64,000 bases of DNA from Phycisphaerales bacterium. GTDB taxonomy: Bacteria > Planctomycetota > Phycisphaerae > Phycisphaerales > UBA1924. Under the pieces are notes generated by a model, which was given only the letters and a program-made list of their open reading frames with translations, was not told the origin of the DNA and did no database searches. Made by a program: the position numbers and the translations under genes. Shown piece after piece: positions 39,743-49,757 of the stretch; the stretch's first letter is position 1, and each line of letters begins with the position of its first letter. The stretch spans positions 47,038 through 111,037 of the forward strand of contig JALSHH010000002.1 of the NCBI GenBank assembly GCA_026982335.1, written 5' to 3'.

Positions 39743-40362
39743 GTTTTGATCGGCTCGATAGGTTTCATACTCCTGCTCGGCTGATGGTGCTGCTTTCGGG
39801 TTCGGGAACCACGCTCGACAATCTGCTCAAACATATCAAGCAAGGGGATCTTGATGCAACGATCCCGGTGGTGATTGCTTCGAAGGAATGCCTAGGCGCG
39901 CACAAAGCACGCGATGCCGGGATTGAGACGCATATTCACAATGGCCCACTCGATCCTGATTTTCTTGATGAATGCTGTGAACGCTGTGAAATTGATTTGG
40001 TGGTACTTGCCGGGTATTTGAAGCTCGTGCCGATCACGGATCGAGTACGCGACCGGGTCGTCAACATTCACCCGGCATTGCTCCCCGAGTTTGGGGGCAA
40101 GGGCATGCATGGGCAGCGGGTGCATCAGGCGGTGATCGAGTCAGCCAAGCGAGGCGAGGTTACTGAGTCTGGATGTACAGTCCATTTTGCCGATGAGCAG
40201 TATGATACGGGGTCAGTGATCGTCCAGCTGCGTTGTCCGGTCAAGGGCACCGATTCTGCCCAAGAACTGGGCGATCGAGTATTCAAACTCGAATGTCGGG
40301 CTTATCCCCAAGCCCTCAAGTTGCTCATTGCACGCAATACCAATGCCCACCGGGACGAATAA
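39739..40362 (+). CDS. purN: Phosphoribosylglycinamide formyltransferase
   Basis: LMVLLSGSGTTLDNLLKHI, GYLKLVPITDRVRDRVVNIHPALLPEFGGKGMHGQRVH. Confidence 0.95.
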   Translation: MSFDRLDRFHTPARLMVLLSGSGTTLDNLLKHIKQGDLDATIPVVIASKECLGAHKARDAGIETHIHNGPLDPDFLDECCERCEIDLVVLAGYLKLVPITDRVRDRVVNIHPALLPEFGGKGMHGQRVHQAVIESAKRGEVTESGCTVHFADEQYDTGSVIVQLRCPVKGTDSAQELGDRVFKLECRAYPQALKLLIARNTNAHRDE

Positions 40363-40368
40363 TACGCG

Positions 40369-41823
40369 ATGAAATATTCATACTTTCCATACTTTCTTGT
40401 GCTTTGTTTGTGTTTTTCCATTTCGAGGTCGTTTGCCTTGGGCGAGCCCAAGCCTTCGGTGCTCGAATCGGCGGGGATTGCTGCGATGGGGCAGGGGGAC
40501 TACGAAGAGGCCGAGTCTATTTTTCGTCAACTTATCGAGCTTCGCCCGGATTCGTTCGTCGGGCACTACAACCTTGCCTCGGCGTTGTCAATGCAAGGCG
40601 ATGGGAAAGGGGCGGTCGATGCGCTCTCGGTTTCGATTACACTTGGATTTTCGGATATCAGGCAGATCAAACGCGATCCAGATTTGACGACGCTGCGGAC
40701 AATGCCTTTTTTTGATGAACTCGTGGCCAACTGGCAGGCGCTGCTTCAAGTGCGTCGGCAGAATGATCTCGATTCGATCAAGGGGTTGATTCGCAAGAAA
40801 ATCGAGCTTCGGACTGATGAGGAACTCAAGTTTGAGCTTGTCTCCGCCCATGACCAGATCGCGACGGATCAGGCCCAAGATGAGTTGGTGTTGTTGGCAG
40901 GATGGGCCAATCGTGTTTTGTTTTCTGGTGTGGATTCGCTGGAGGATCAGCCTTGGATTATGGTGGCGTTGCCCGATCGGGCGGGGTTTGCCAAATGGGC
41001 GATTAAAGTATTCGGTCCTGGGGTACGCGGGAATATCAGCTCGGTGGGTGGAGCGTACGAGCATCAGAAGCGCCGATTGGTTGCTCAGGATCTGGGCGCG
41101 ACGCTCCGCCATGAGTTTGTCCATGTGCTGCACTGGCGTGATATGAATCGGATCGGGCAAGTCCATGCGCCGTGGATTCAGGAGGGATTGGCGTCGCTGG
41201 TTGAGGATTACGATCTTAAGGATGGGCAAGTGGTACCCGTGGCATCATGGCGGACGAATATCATCAAGCGAACCAATGATCGGCACCGATTGGTGAGTAT
41301 CGAGGAGCTGGCGAACACACCGATGAACGCGTTTACCGCCAAGCGGCCATTGGCCAAGTACGCCCATGCACGCACGATCATGCTCTACCTGCTCGATCAA
41401 CGAAAACTCGGTGCATTCTACCGCACCTACACCCGGCAGTACCGCACCGATCCAAGTGGGATCAGCGCGCTCGAAACGGTGCTGGGCAAGGAGCTCGAGG
41501 AGATCGAGCAAGACTTTGAAACTTGGATCGATCAACTCGAGATGGTCCCAGAGACGGGGAGTGATCTCAATGCGACGCTGGGGATCGAGATCGAGAACGG
41601 TACAGGCGATGGGGTGGTGGTTCGAGGGTTGCCCGGCAATGCGAGATCACGAACCAAACTCAGGATCGGGTCAGTGATCACGGCCATCGACGGCAAACCA
41701 ACACGGGATTTGTTTGAGTTGATCCGAATTCTAGGGCAGTATCAGCCTGGACAAACGGTGACGATTCATCATCGGCGAGGGACGGTGCACAAAATTTCAA
41801 AGGTGAAGCTGTTGCAGCGGTAA
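40369..41823 (+). CDS. Predicted secreted zinc metallopeptidase with N-terminal TPR-like and C-terminal PDZ regions
   Basis: Signal peptide; TPR-like segment; LRHEFVHVLHW (HExxH) with downstream WIQEGLASLVEDY; C-terminal PDZ-like GDGVVVRGLPGNARSRTKLRIGSVITAIDGKPTRDLFELI. Confidence 0.75.
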   Translation: MKYSYFPYFLVLCLCFSISRSFALGEPKPSVLESAGIAAMGQGDYEEAESIFRQLIELRPDSFVGHYNLASALSMQGDGKGAVDALSVSITLGFSDIRQIKRDPDLTTLRTMPFFDELVANWQALLQVRRQNDLDSIKGLIRKKIELRTDEELKFELVSAHDQIATDQAQDELVLLAGWANRVLFSGVDSLEDQPWIMVALPDRAGFAKWAIKVFGPGVRGNISSVGGAYEHQKRRLVAQDLGATLRHEFVHVLHWRDMNRIGQVHAPWIQEGLASLVEDYDLKDGQVVPVASWRTNIIKRTNDRHRLVSIEELANTPMNAFTAKRPLAKYAHARTIMLYLLDQRKLGAFYRTYTRQYRTDPSGISALETVLGKELEEIEQDFETWIDQLEMVPETGSDLNATLGIEIENGTGDGVVVRGLPGNARSRTKLRIGSVITAIDGKPTRDLFELIRILGQYQPGQTVTIHHRRGTVHKISKVKLLQR

Positions 41824-41855
41824 AAATAGGAAAGGCATCCAGACACGAGAATCAT

Positions 41856-44576
41856 ATGGTGAGCCTATCGACTAAACCATCGAAGAAGAATGACTGGCTC
41901 CGGCGGACGCTGCCTCCGGGAGTGTCGATTTTTGTCCATGGCCTGTTCATTGGTTTGGTTGCCTATATTGGGATGCAGATCGGCGTGCAAGATTTACCTG
42001 AGGACCAGTTGCCCATTGCTGAGCTTGCCATCCCGATTCCGACTTCGCTCCCCGAGCGTCAAGTGGCTGCCGAAGAGCTTTCTCATCACACACCATCGCG
42101 ACCAAGTTTTCAGGGTTACGCCTCTTTGCTTGAACAGGAAGCAGCCGATCTCGGGTCGATCCAATACGCCCAGCCCGTGATGGATCCTGTCTCACTGGCT
42201 GCTTTACAAGGTGCCAATGCCCAGATTGCTCGCCCAGAGAGCACGATGCCACCGACGGTCGAGTTTGCCGGGGTCCAAGCACGAGCTGCCCGCAGGATCG
42301 TCTATGTTGTCGATGGGTCGGGTGCAACTGCCAATAGCTTTGCCTATCTTCAGTCTCATCTTTTGCGTTCAATTGATCGGCTTTCCCCAACCCAGCGTTT
42401 TCAGGTTGTACTCTTTCGCTCATTCGATCAGCACACGACCACCTTGGCACCGATGAACAACCGTACACTTGCCCGTGCTACATCGGAGAACAAGCAACGC
42501 GTTGCCGATTGGCTCGCAGGTATGAGTGCTCGTGGACGCTCCAACCCTGTTGATGGACTTCACGCGGCACTCAAGCTCAACCCGGATTTGGTTCTGCTCA
42601 TTACCCGTTCAATTCGGCGTACCGAGATGGGGTGGGCCCAAGGACAGCGGGCGATCCTTGCCGAGCTCGAAACACTTAACCCGCAGAATCCAACAACAGG
42701 CAAGCGAAAAACCATCATCAAAACCATCCAGCTTCTCGATGAAGATCCTACCGGAATTATGCGCGCCATTGGTGTTAAGCATGGGGACGGTCACGATGAT
42801 TATCGGGTAGTTACTTATCAGGATTTGATTTCACCTTCGCAATCAAGTGAGGTCAACAGCCTGAGTACACGCTCTTTGGAAGCATCGAATGAGCAGCGCA
42901 TCGCGACTGCTGGCGAACTGATGGGTATGCTGGCTTCTTCAGGTACAAGCCTGAGTGCTTTCTACGCCTATACCGATCCTCAACAACAAGAACGGGTGCT
43001 TCAAAGTGCTCGCCAGATCCGTTCATTGATTCGTCCATTGTCGAATGACGATGGGCGGGCTGCCATTCTCGATGCCCAATCCACCTTGTTGATTCATTTC
43101 GTCAGCCCAGGTGCCGTTGCTCGTAGCGAACTCCAAATGATCGTTGATCGACTCGATGGGGTACTTTACACCGAGCCCAATACTGATGCCCAGCGTGTGT
43201 TGGCAGTAGCTTTGGCGTTGGTTCAACTCGGCGAACTTGAAAGCGCCCGAGCTCGCATCATTGAGCTTCTCGAACTTGCTGATGATCTCGGTCTTGACCC
43301 ATCATCTCGGGCTCAGGCAGTGTTGTCATTGGCTTCGATGGGCGATATTCCTTCGGAGTTTGAGCCAATGCTCAGCCGAATTCCCTTTCTTACGCCCACA
43401 GGTACCATTGACGCAGTGTGGGGATTGCTCTTGCGCGAAACCATCACCAAGTCTAGGCTTGAACGATCGGTGTCTCATCCATGGGAGCCGATGATCGAAC
43501 TGCGCCGGGCTGCGCGTACCAATGATTCGATCCGCAACTACATCGACACCCGCATCACCCTGATCCTCGACTCGACCCCGGCATCACCCGAGAACACCGA
43601 TCTGCCCAGTGCGGTACTTTCGGCAGCGGCCAATACAATGTCACACACCCTTGATCGGCGGGCTTCGGCGATCAACTTGCTCGAGATCATTGCCCAACGC
43701 GAAGAAGACCCCGAACAAGCAGCCGATGCGCTCTGGCAGATCGGGGTGCTTGGGCGTGCGATCAACTCGCCCGATTCGAGAACCCGATCGGCAGCGGCCC
43801 TGACCGAGCTGGCCAAACGCTTTCCAACCCATCCCAAAGCCCCCGATTCTATCGCCAGTGCGATCCATGCGACCCCCGTCCACCAGGATACGCTCTTGCG
43901 TGATCGGCTCAGTTATGGAATCAAGGCCTTCCCCACCCATCCCCAAATCGACCTCTGGCGTCTTGCCTTGGCCGAGCTACTTGCGGATTTCGCTGTTCTT
44001 GATGTGCTCGATCCCATCGACCCTGACACCCGCGAAGGAGTGCTGGCGGGTCAGCTTTATGAGCAGACCATCTTGGGGATGATGGATCGGTTCACCGATC
44101 CACAGATCAGACGCGGGTTGGGCTTGCGGATGCGCAACGCGGCTGTCCGATTCAACCTCCCGGGGGCCCAGATGTGGACAACACGAGCAATGCGCATTGA
44201 AATTGAGCATGATCCTCAATCCGCCCTTGCCTCGATCGACCAACTCATCGTCGAGGCCAAAGCCCAAGGACACCCCACCGATGAGCTCGAACTCATGCGT
44301 GCCCAGACTCTCCACGGGCTTGGGCAACCCCGCACCGCCTTCGAGGCATTGCGTCAGCTCAGCACCCGCATCGACACAACCGGGAATCACACAAGCACTT
44401 ACTGGCAGGCGTGGGCATTGATGCTCGAAACCATCGCTGAGCAAGGTTCGAGAGCAGAAAAAGCCGACGCATTGCATCACATCGCTCGGCTCGAACTGAT
44501 CGATTCAAATCTTGGTGGATCTCCTTGGAATCGACGCATCATGGCGGTGCGCCAGACGCTACACTCAACACCGTGA
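41856..44576 (+). CDS. Large membrane-anchored protein with von Willebrand A-like domain
   Basis: Single N-terminal TM; RRIVYVVDGSGATANSFAYLQSHLLRSIDRLSPTQRFQVVLFRS; long helical-repeat C-terminus. Confidence 0.7.
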   Translation: MVSLSTKPSKKNDWLRRTLPPGVSIFVHGLFIGLVAYIGMQIGVQDLPEDQLPIAELAIPIPTSLPERQVAAEELSHHTPSRPSFQGYASLLEQEAADLGSIQYAQPVMDPVSLAALQGANAQIARPESTMPPTVEFAGVQARAARRIVYVVDGSGATANSFAYLQSHLLRSIDRLSPTQRFQVVLFRSFDQHTTTLAPMNNRTLARATSENKQRVADWLAGMSARGRSNPVDGLHAALKLNPDLVLLITRSIRRTEMGWAQGQRAILAELETLNPQNPTTGKRKTIIKTIQLLDEDPTGIMRAIGVKHGDGHDDYRVVTYQDLISPSQSSEVNSLSTRSLEASNEQRIATAGELMGMLASSGTSLSAFYAYTDPQQQERVLQSARQIRSLIRPLSNDDGRAAILDAQSTLLIHFVSPGAVARSELQMIVDRLDGVLYTEPNTDAQRVLAVALALVQLGELESARARIIELLELADDLGLDPSSRAQAVLSLASMGDIPSEFEPMLSRIPFLTPTGTIDAVWGLLLRETITKSRLERSVSHPWEPMIELRRAARTNDSIRNYIDTRITLILDSTPASPENTDLPSAVLSAAANTMSHTLDRRASAINLLEIIAQREEDPEQAADALWQIGVLGRAINSPDSRTRSAAALTELAKRFPTHPKAPDSIASAIHATPVHQDTLLRDRLSYGIKAFPTHPQIDLWRLALAELLADFAVLDVLDPIDPDTREGVLAGQLYEQTILGMMDRFTDPQIRRGLGLRMRNAAVRFNLPGAQMWTTRAMRIEIEHDPQSALASIDQLIVEAKAQGHPTDELELMRAQTLHGLGQPRTAFEALRQLSTRIDTTGNHTSTYWQAWALMLETIAEQGSRAEKADALHHIARLELIDSNLGGSPWNRRIMAVRQTLHSTP

Positions 44577-44587
44577 GTACCAACACC

Positions 44588-45301
44588 ATGACCAAACCGA
44601 TCGAAGACCCCGCCAATCCCCCCAAAAACACGGCACCATCCCGTGATCTCTCGCCTGAGCTTTCCAGTGCGCTCAAAGGCAAGTTCTTGGTCTTCGATGG
44701 GCCCGATGGATCGGGCAAGAGCACCCAGCTAAGCATGTTTCTTGACGCCACCACGCGGGCGGGGATTACGGTTACCGAAGTCCGCGAGCCCGGAGGCACC
44801 GAGATCGGCGAGAAGATCCGCGATGCGCTCCTCGAGCACCTCGATCGTGAAGAAATGTCGCTTCGCTGCGAGATGCTCCTCTATATGGCTTCGCGGGCCC
44901 AACTTTGCGAGCAGGTTGTCGATCCAGCGCTCAAGCGGGGGGATTTGGTTGTCGCCGACCGGTTTGTCGCCTCGACCTATGCCTATCAGGGGGCAGCGGG
45001 GGGGATTCCCTTTGAAGAGATCGAATCGGCTGCCCAGATTGCGATGCAGGGGGTGGTGCCTGATGCGACTTTGATCTTCGATGTCGACCAAGAAACCGCA
45101 GCTTCTCGGCTCAACCCATTGCTCGATCGCATGGAAGCCAAAGGGGCTGCGTTCCACACGATGGTTCGGCAAGGATACCGCACATTGATCGAATCTGATC
45201 CAGATGCGATGCGATATCTGGGGGTCGATGCGACGGGATCGCCTGATCAAGTGTTCGGGAATATCAAATCAGTGCTCGAAGCCCGATTCCTCGATCACTG
45301 A
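44588..45301 (+). CDS. tmk: Thymidylate kinase
   Basis: FLVFDGPDGSGKSTQLSMF, VREPGGTEIGEKIRDALL, DRFVASTYAYQGAAGGIP; exact start uncertain (possible upstream GTG). Confidence 0.94.
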   Translation: MTKPIEDPANPPKNTAPSRDLSPELSSALKGKFLVFDGPDGSGKSTQLSMFLDATTRAGITVTEVREPGGTEIGEKIRDALLEHLDREEMSLRCEMLLYMASRAQLCEQVVDPALKRGDLVVADRFVASTYAYQGAAGGIPFEEIESAAQIAMQGVVPDATLIFDVDQETAASRLNPLLDRMEAKGAAFHTMVRQGYRTLIESDPDAMRYLGVDATGSPDQVFGNIKSVLEARFLDH

Positions 45302-45318
45302 GCGGATACACTTGCTTC

Positions 45319-46065
45319 ATGCAATGGTGGATGTTCATTCCGGTCGCTTTTCTCGCCGGGTCGATTCCGTTCGGGTACCTCATTGGCAAAGTCAATGGGG
45401 TCGACATTCGCACAGTCGGATCGGGCAATATCGGGGCAACGAATCTCGGACGGGCTTTGGGCAAAGGGTTCTTCTATGCCTGCTTCTTCCTCGACATGAC
45501 CAAAGGCATGATGCCTACGCTCATTGCCGGGCATTTTATGGGTACGCTGGGCACGATGCGGGTGGAAACCACCGACGCATTCTGGTGGCTCGCGGTCATG
45601 GTGGCTGCGGTTTTGGGGCATATGTTCACGCCTTGGCTCGGATTCAAAGGTGGCAAGGGCGTCGCGACTGCACTGGGGGCCATGGTCGGGATTCTGCCAG
45701 CGATGGCTTTGCCTGCATCGGGCGCTTTGCTGGTCTACCTGATGGTGCTGGCCCTATGGCGCTATGTTTCGCTGGCATCGACCGCAGCTGCTGCGAGTTT
45801 ACCCTTGTGGACTTGGATCGTCTTTGCCCAGTACCAGACCTTGATGACGCGCCAGGCATCGACCCGAACGGATTGGGAAGATCTGCCTACTGAGCAGATT
45901 GAACTAATTAAATCTGATATCCCCAACTACGGCATCCCCTTCTTTGTGGTGTCGTTGATCTTGGCGATTCTGGTGATCTACAAGCATCGCTCGAATTTTG
46001 GTCGGATGATGACCGGGATTGAGCCACGAGTTGGCTGGAAAGAGCAGCGCATTGAGCAACCATGA
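45319..46065 (+). CDS. plsY: Glycerol-3-phosphate acyltransferase PlsY
   Basis: AGSIPFGYLIGKVNGVDIRTVGSGNIGATNLGRALG, GHMFTPWLGFKGGKGVATALG. Confidence 0.95.
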   Translation: MQWWMFIPVAFLAGSIPFGYLIGKVNGVDIRTVGSGNIGATNLGRALGKGFFYACFFLDMTKGMMPTLIAGHFMGTLGTMRVETTDAFWWLAVMVAAVLGHMFTPWLGFKGGKGVATALGAMVGILPAMALPASGALLVYLMVLALWRYVSLASTAAAASLPLWTWIVFAQYQTLMTRQASTRTDWEDLPTEQIELIKSDIPNYGIPFFVVSLILAILVIYKHRSNFGRMMTGIEPRVGWKEQRIEQP

Positions 46066-46302
46066 TGAGACACGATGAAGAGAATACATACCTTTTGTCT
46101 CAATTGCCCAGCACACTTGTTTCTGATCGAGTCAAGTGGCTCAGGCCGATAGCAGGGGTATGTTACTCGGAAAACGCACTTCCAAACCGGATAATCGGTA
46201 CAGTCCGAACCCCATCGGCAGATTGGGCTTGAGTTCACGGAACCTCGAGACGATGCTAATTGCACGCTCAATGGTGCACCCCATTGTCCAAGGAGGCTTT
46301 TC

Positions 46303-46575
46303 ATGTCTTACCTGAAACTTTTCCGGGATGAGCCCGAAACACTCGCTCCCGAACCACTTCCGTTTGAGCCCATCAAACGAGCATGGATGTCGACAAGGGC
46401 AGATCACCATGATTCAGGAGACCGTCCCATGGAGAGCATTACGCAGGTTGAGCAAGCTTTGAGTCAAGTCGAGCGGAATCTCGAAACACTTGCGGGACAA
46501 GTTGAAGAATGCTGTGAACCTATCCGTATGTCGGACTGGCTTGATGCCCAGGACGACGGACCCTGGGCAGCATGA
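46303..46575 (+). CDS. Small hypothetical protein (90 aa)
   Basis: AGGAGG-like RBS upstream (caaggaggctttt) and a rho-independent terminator immediately downstream. Confidence 0.55.
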   Translation: MSYLKLFRDEPETLAPEPLPFEPIKRAWMSTRADHHDSGDRPMESITQVEQALSQVERNLETLAGQVEECCEPIRMSDWLDAQDDGPWAA

Positions 46576-46607
46576 GGTCGATCACAGACAACTTAACCCC
46601 ACCGAGC

Positions 46608-46629
46608 CGCCCTTCATAGGGCGTTTTTT
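46608..46629 (+). terminator. Rho-independent terminator
   Basis: CGCCCT-TCAT-AGGGCG followed by TTTTTT. Confidence 0.88.
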
Positions 46630-46726
46630 GTGGATAGTTGGTGTGCTGGGTGTGCAAGAGAAGGGTGTTTCACCTGTAAAATCGCACTGATATATCGAAA
46701 AATCAGGAGCAGGGACAAGAAATACC

Positions 46727-46767
46727 TTGACAAGTGCAATGGGATCCAACACTATGTTGTGCATAGT
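46727..46767 (+). promoter_or_regulatory. Promoter with overlapping inverted repeat, probable PadR operator
   Basis: TTGACA at 46727-46732; inverted repeat ACTATG-TTGTG-CATAGT at 46751-46767 overlapping the predicted -10 region. Confidence 0.55.
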
Positions 46768-46801
46768 ATGGGTGGCGTAGGCTTCCCCAAGGAGAATCCT
46801 G

Positions 46802-47143
46802 ATGAAACTCGAACGAGAACTGATGCGTGGTGCCGGGCCAACAGCCGTTTTGAAACTGCTCTCAAAGCACGAAATGTACGGGTATGAACTCGTCGAGGCC
46901 CTTTCCAAGCAGACCGATGGCGTGCTGGCGATGGGGCAATCGACGCTCTACCCGATGCTCTACAACCTCGAAGCCAAGGACCTCATCGAGGCGAACTGGC
47001 GATCGGCAGCCAACGGGCGAGATCGAAAATACTACAGTCTCACGGGTAAGGGGAAGAAAAAACTCAAAGCCGATATGGAAGCATGGGCCAGACTCAACGA
47101 GGCGATGGTGTCCATCGGCGTGTTGAAAGGGGCCCCGGCATGA
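46802..47143 (+). CDS. PadR family transcriptional regulator
   Basis: LLSKHEMYGYELVEALSKQTDGVLAMGQSTLYPMLYNLEAKDLIEANWR...RDRKYYSLTGKGKKKL. Confidence 0.95.
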   Translation: MKLERELMRGAGPTAVLKLLSKHEMYGYELVEALSKQTDGVLAMGQSTLYPMLYNLEAKDLIEANWRSAANGRDRKYYSLTGKGKKKLKADMEAWARLNEAMVSIGVLKGAPA

Positions 47144-49167
47144 GTAGCTCATCACTTTCCAAAGCATGGCGGTGGTCGGTCGTCCGATCACCTTTGCTCA
47201 ATGCTTGGCGATGGTTATGGCATATGGGGTATCCGAATCGGATTGCGTTTGATTTGCTCGATTCGGCGGACTTGCCCAGCGAGGTTGACGCATTGATCCG
47301 AGCGACGGTCAAGCGATCCAAACTCTGGGCCAGCGAGCGAGGCGAGATTGTCCGTGAGTTGATTGCCCATACTCAAGATGCCATCGAAGCGGGGCGAACC
47401 GGCGAAGAGATCGCGGAAACCTTTGGCGATCCCAAGCGCATCGCCAAACTCATGCGCCGATCCATGAAGGGGAAAAGGCCTGTGTATTGGCGGGCGTATC
47501 GGAACATGAAACGGGCGATGGGTGTGATGGTCTTGGTGCTGATTGTCGGTTACGGCTCGCTCGCGGTGCGGTTTTATCTGGGCAAGCCTGAAGTCAAGCG
47601 GAACTATATCGCGGAGTTGAATGCTCGCGATGATGGGTATTCTGAGGATCAAAAAGCGTGGGGGGTGTATCAAGAGGCGGATATCGCATGGCAAAGGCAT
47701 ACACTCGAAGCTCGGAAAAGACAGCGGGCACAAGCCCAAGAACGGGAGATGGATCGTAGTGATGATGTTGATCGGCCTTGGGCATGGTATCACGCGGGTC
47801 TTGATCGGTTGGGTTCGATGACGCCGGAGCATCCGGATTATCTGGAAGTTGTGGGGTTGCTTCGAGCATTTGAGCCTTGGATCGCAAGGATTCGAGAGGC
47901 GGCTCAGCGCCCAGCATTGGGTGTGCTCTACTCTGATCGAAGCGAAGAGGTTGAAATCGAGGATGGGATAAAAGTTGTCCGCGTGCTTCCGCCTTCAGAT
48001 GATCCTGCGGCTCAGAGGGCATTGGCCGAGGTGCTTTTGTTCAACTTTAGTGTGATGCGAAGGTTTACCTACATGCTCAAGTTCGACACCCAACTCGCGC
48101 TTGAATCGGGAGACTCTCAGCGGGCACGGGCCAACTTGCTCGGGCAGCTCGGATTGGCAAAGCAGAGCAAGCAGCAAGGATTTCTCATCAGCGATCTGGT
48201 TGGGATCGCAATCTTGGATCGTCTGGGGCAGGATCTCAATGAGATGCTCTTGGCCTATCCTGATCCGTGGACTCGCGACCAACTCGTCGCCCTTGCTCAC
48301 GCGATCTCGACGGTGCAGTCGTTGCCTGCGTTGGGTTTTAAGACCGAAGCGATGATGTTTGACGACATGCTTCAGCGTGTGTATACCGACGATGGGCATG
48401 GGAATGGGCGGCTGACCAGAGACGGGCTGTTTGTTCTTTCGGGTATAGGTGGGGGCAGCTTTGAGGGTGGTCCTGAGTTCAGGGTCGAAAGAGCGATCCA
48501 GTCGTTGACTGGGCCCATGACATTGGTGATGATGGAGGATCGCAAGACACAGTATGACTCGTACCATCGGATGATGGATACAGCGAGGCGTGTGCTTGAG
48601 GGAGGCCCCGAATCGATCGGATACCTGAGTTATCTCGATGGACTTTCCAAAGCCCGTGTGGAGCAGCGTTTGAGTTCGAACTATTCGCCGGTGGATTTGT
48701 TCATGCCTGCGATGACAAAGGCGGTCGATCGTGCTTTCCAATCGCAGTTGAGCACCCAGGCGACCATGACGATGCTCGCGATCGAAATCTATCAGCGGGA
48801 TCATGGGCAACTCCCCGAATCGCTCGATCAACTCGCACCAAGGTATCTGCCAAGTGTCCCGCAAGACCCATTCAATCCGGGATTCCCCTTGCAGTATGTG
48901 GTGGGTGAGACCGGGTATATCGTGTATTCTGCCGGGGCCGATGGCGATCTTGATGGCGGGGTGCAGATTGATCCGGAGGTCGATCGGAGGAGTTTTCGGT
49001 CGTTGAGCAGGCGATTCTCGTTCGAGATTGAACATGGAGACGACGGCATGCCCAAGATTGTCCGTGATGCCAAGGGGCTTGCGATCCTGCTTGAGCCCGA
49101 TGCCCCTGACTCTGATTGGGTGCTGATCGACATGCGAAGGGCGCCTGGGCCGACGGGTTCGGACTGA
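47140..49167 (+). CDS. HAAS/DUF1700-like domain fused to TM segment and a large uncharacterised domain
   Basis: ATGA overlap with PadR; RGEIVRELIAHTQDAIEAGRTGEEIAETFGDPKRIAKLMRR; TM at GVMVLVLIVGYGSLAVRFYL; C-terminal LPESLDQLAPRYLPSVPQDPFNPGFPLQYVVGETGYIVYSAGADGDLDGG. Confidence 0.8.
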   Translation: MSSSSLSKAWRWSVVRSPLLNAWRWLWHMGYPNRIAFDLLDSADLPSEVDALIRATVKRSKLWASERGEIVRELIAHTQDAIEAGRTGEEIAETFGDPKRIAKLMRRSMKGKRPVYWRAYRNMKRAMGVMVLVLIVGYGSLAVRFYLGKPEVKRNYIAELNARDDGYSEDQKAWGVYQEADIAWQRHTLEARKRQRAQAQEREMDRSDDVDRPWAWYHAGLDRLGSMTPEHPDYLEVVGLLRAFEPWIARIREAAQRPALGVLYSDRSEEVEIEDGIKVVRVLPPSDDPAAQRALAEVLLFNFSVMRRFTYMLKFDTQLALESGDSQRARANLLGQLGLAKQSKQQGFLISDLVGIAILDRLGQDLNEMLLAYPDPWTRDQLVALAHAISTVQSLPALGFKTEAMMFDDMLQRVYTDDGHGNGRLTRDGLFVLSGIGGGSFEGGPEFRVERAIQSLTGPMTLVMMEDRKTQYDSYHRMMDTARRVLEGGPESIGYLSYLDGLSKARVEQRLSSNYSPVDLFMPAMTKAVDRAFQSQLSTQATMTMLAIEIYQRDHGQLPESLDQLAPRYLPSVPQDPFNPGFPLQYVVGETGYIVYSAGADGDLDGGVQIDPEVDRRSFRSLSRRFSFEIEHGDDGMPKIVRDAKGLAILLEPDAPDSDWVLIDMRRAPGPTGSD

Positions 49168-49184
49168 TTGGCTATCCTCTTTGT

Positions 49185-49757
49185 ATGGATGAGCCTCAGT
49201 CTTTCGATTTTCGCCGATTCCATGCCCAGCACCGGGTCGCCATGATTGTGGCGTGTTCGGAGAATGGGGTGATTGGGGCCGATGGGGATTTGCCCTGGCA
49301 CCTACCTGCGGATCTGAAACATTTTATGCGATCGACCAAGGGATGTTGCGTCATTATGGGGCGCAAGACCTTTGAGTCGCTCGATCGGCCTTTGCCCAAT
49401 CGACTCAATATCGTGCTTTCTCGCTCGATGAGTGATGAAGGGGGGAATCGGGATGATGGGGTGCGCGTGGCGGGGAATATAGAGGATGCGATCGAGAGCG
49501 CATTGGCGTCTGATATGGAAATGCCGATCTGGATCGCGGGCGGGGGGGATATTTATCAGCAGGCGATGGATCGGCCTGGGTTGGTGGATTTGATCGTTCG
49601 GACGCGGGTGTATGCCCGGGTTGCTGGGGATACGGTTTTTCCCGAGATCGAGGCCAACCGGTGGGATCGGGTTCGTTGTGAGCAGTTCCCAGCAGATGAC
49701 AAACACGCCTATTCGATGGATATCGAGTGGTGGGTGAGTCGGCATGTGGAAAATTGA
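49185..49757 (+). CDS. folA: Dihydrofolate reductase
   Basis: VAMIVACSENGVIGADGDLPWHLPADLKHFMRSTKGCCVIMGRKTFESL; IAGGGDIYQQAM. Confidence 0.95.
   Translation: MDEPQSFDFRRFHAQHRVAMIVACSENGVIGADGDLPWHLPADLKHFMRSTKGCCVIMGRKTFESLDRPLPNRLNIVLSRSMSDEGGNRDDGVRVAGNIEDAIESALASDMEMPIWIAGGGDIYQQAMDRPGLVDLIVRTRVYARVAGDTVFPEIEANRWDRVRCEQFPADDKHAYSMDIEWWVSRHVEN

Noticed and set aside
47995-49035. 346-aa minus-strand ORF opposite the HAAS-fusion gene
   Set aside because: Antisense shadow ORF; composition bias and no motifs.
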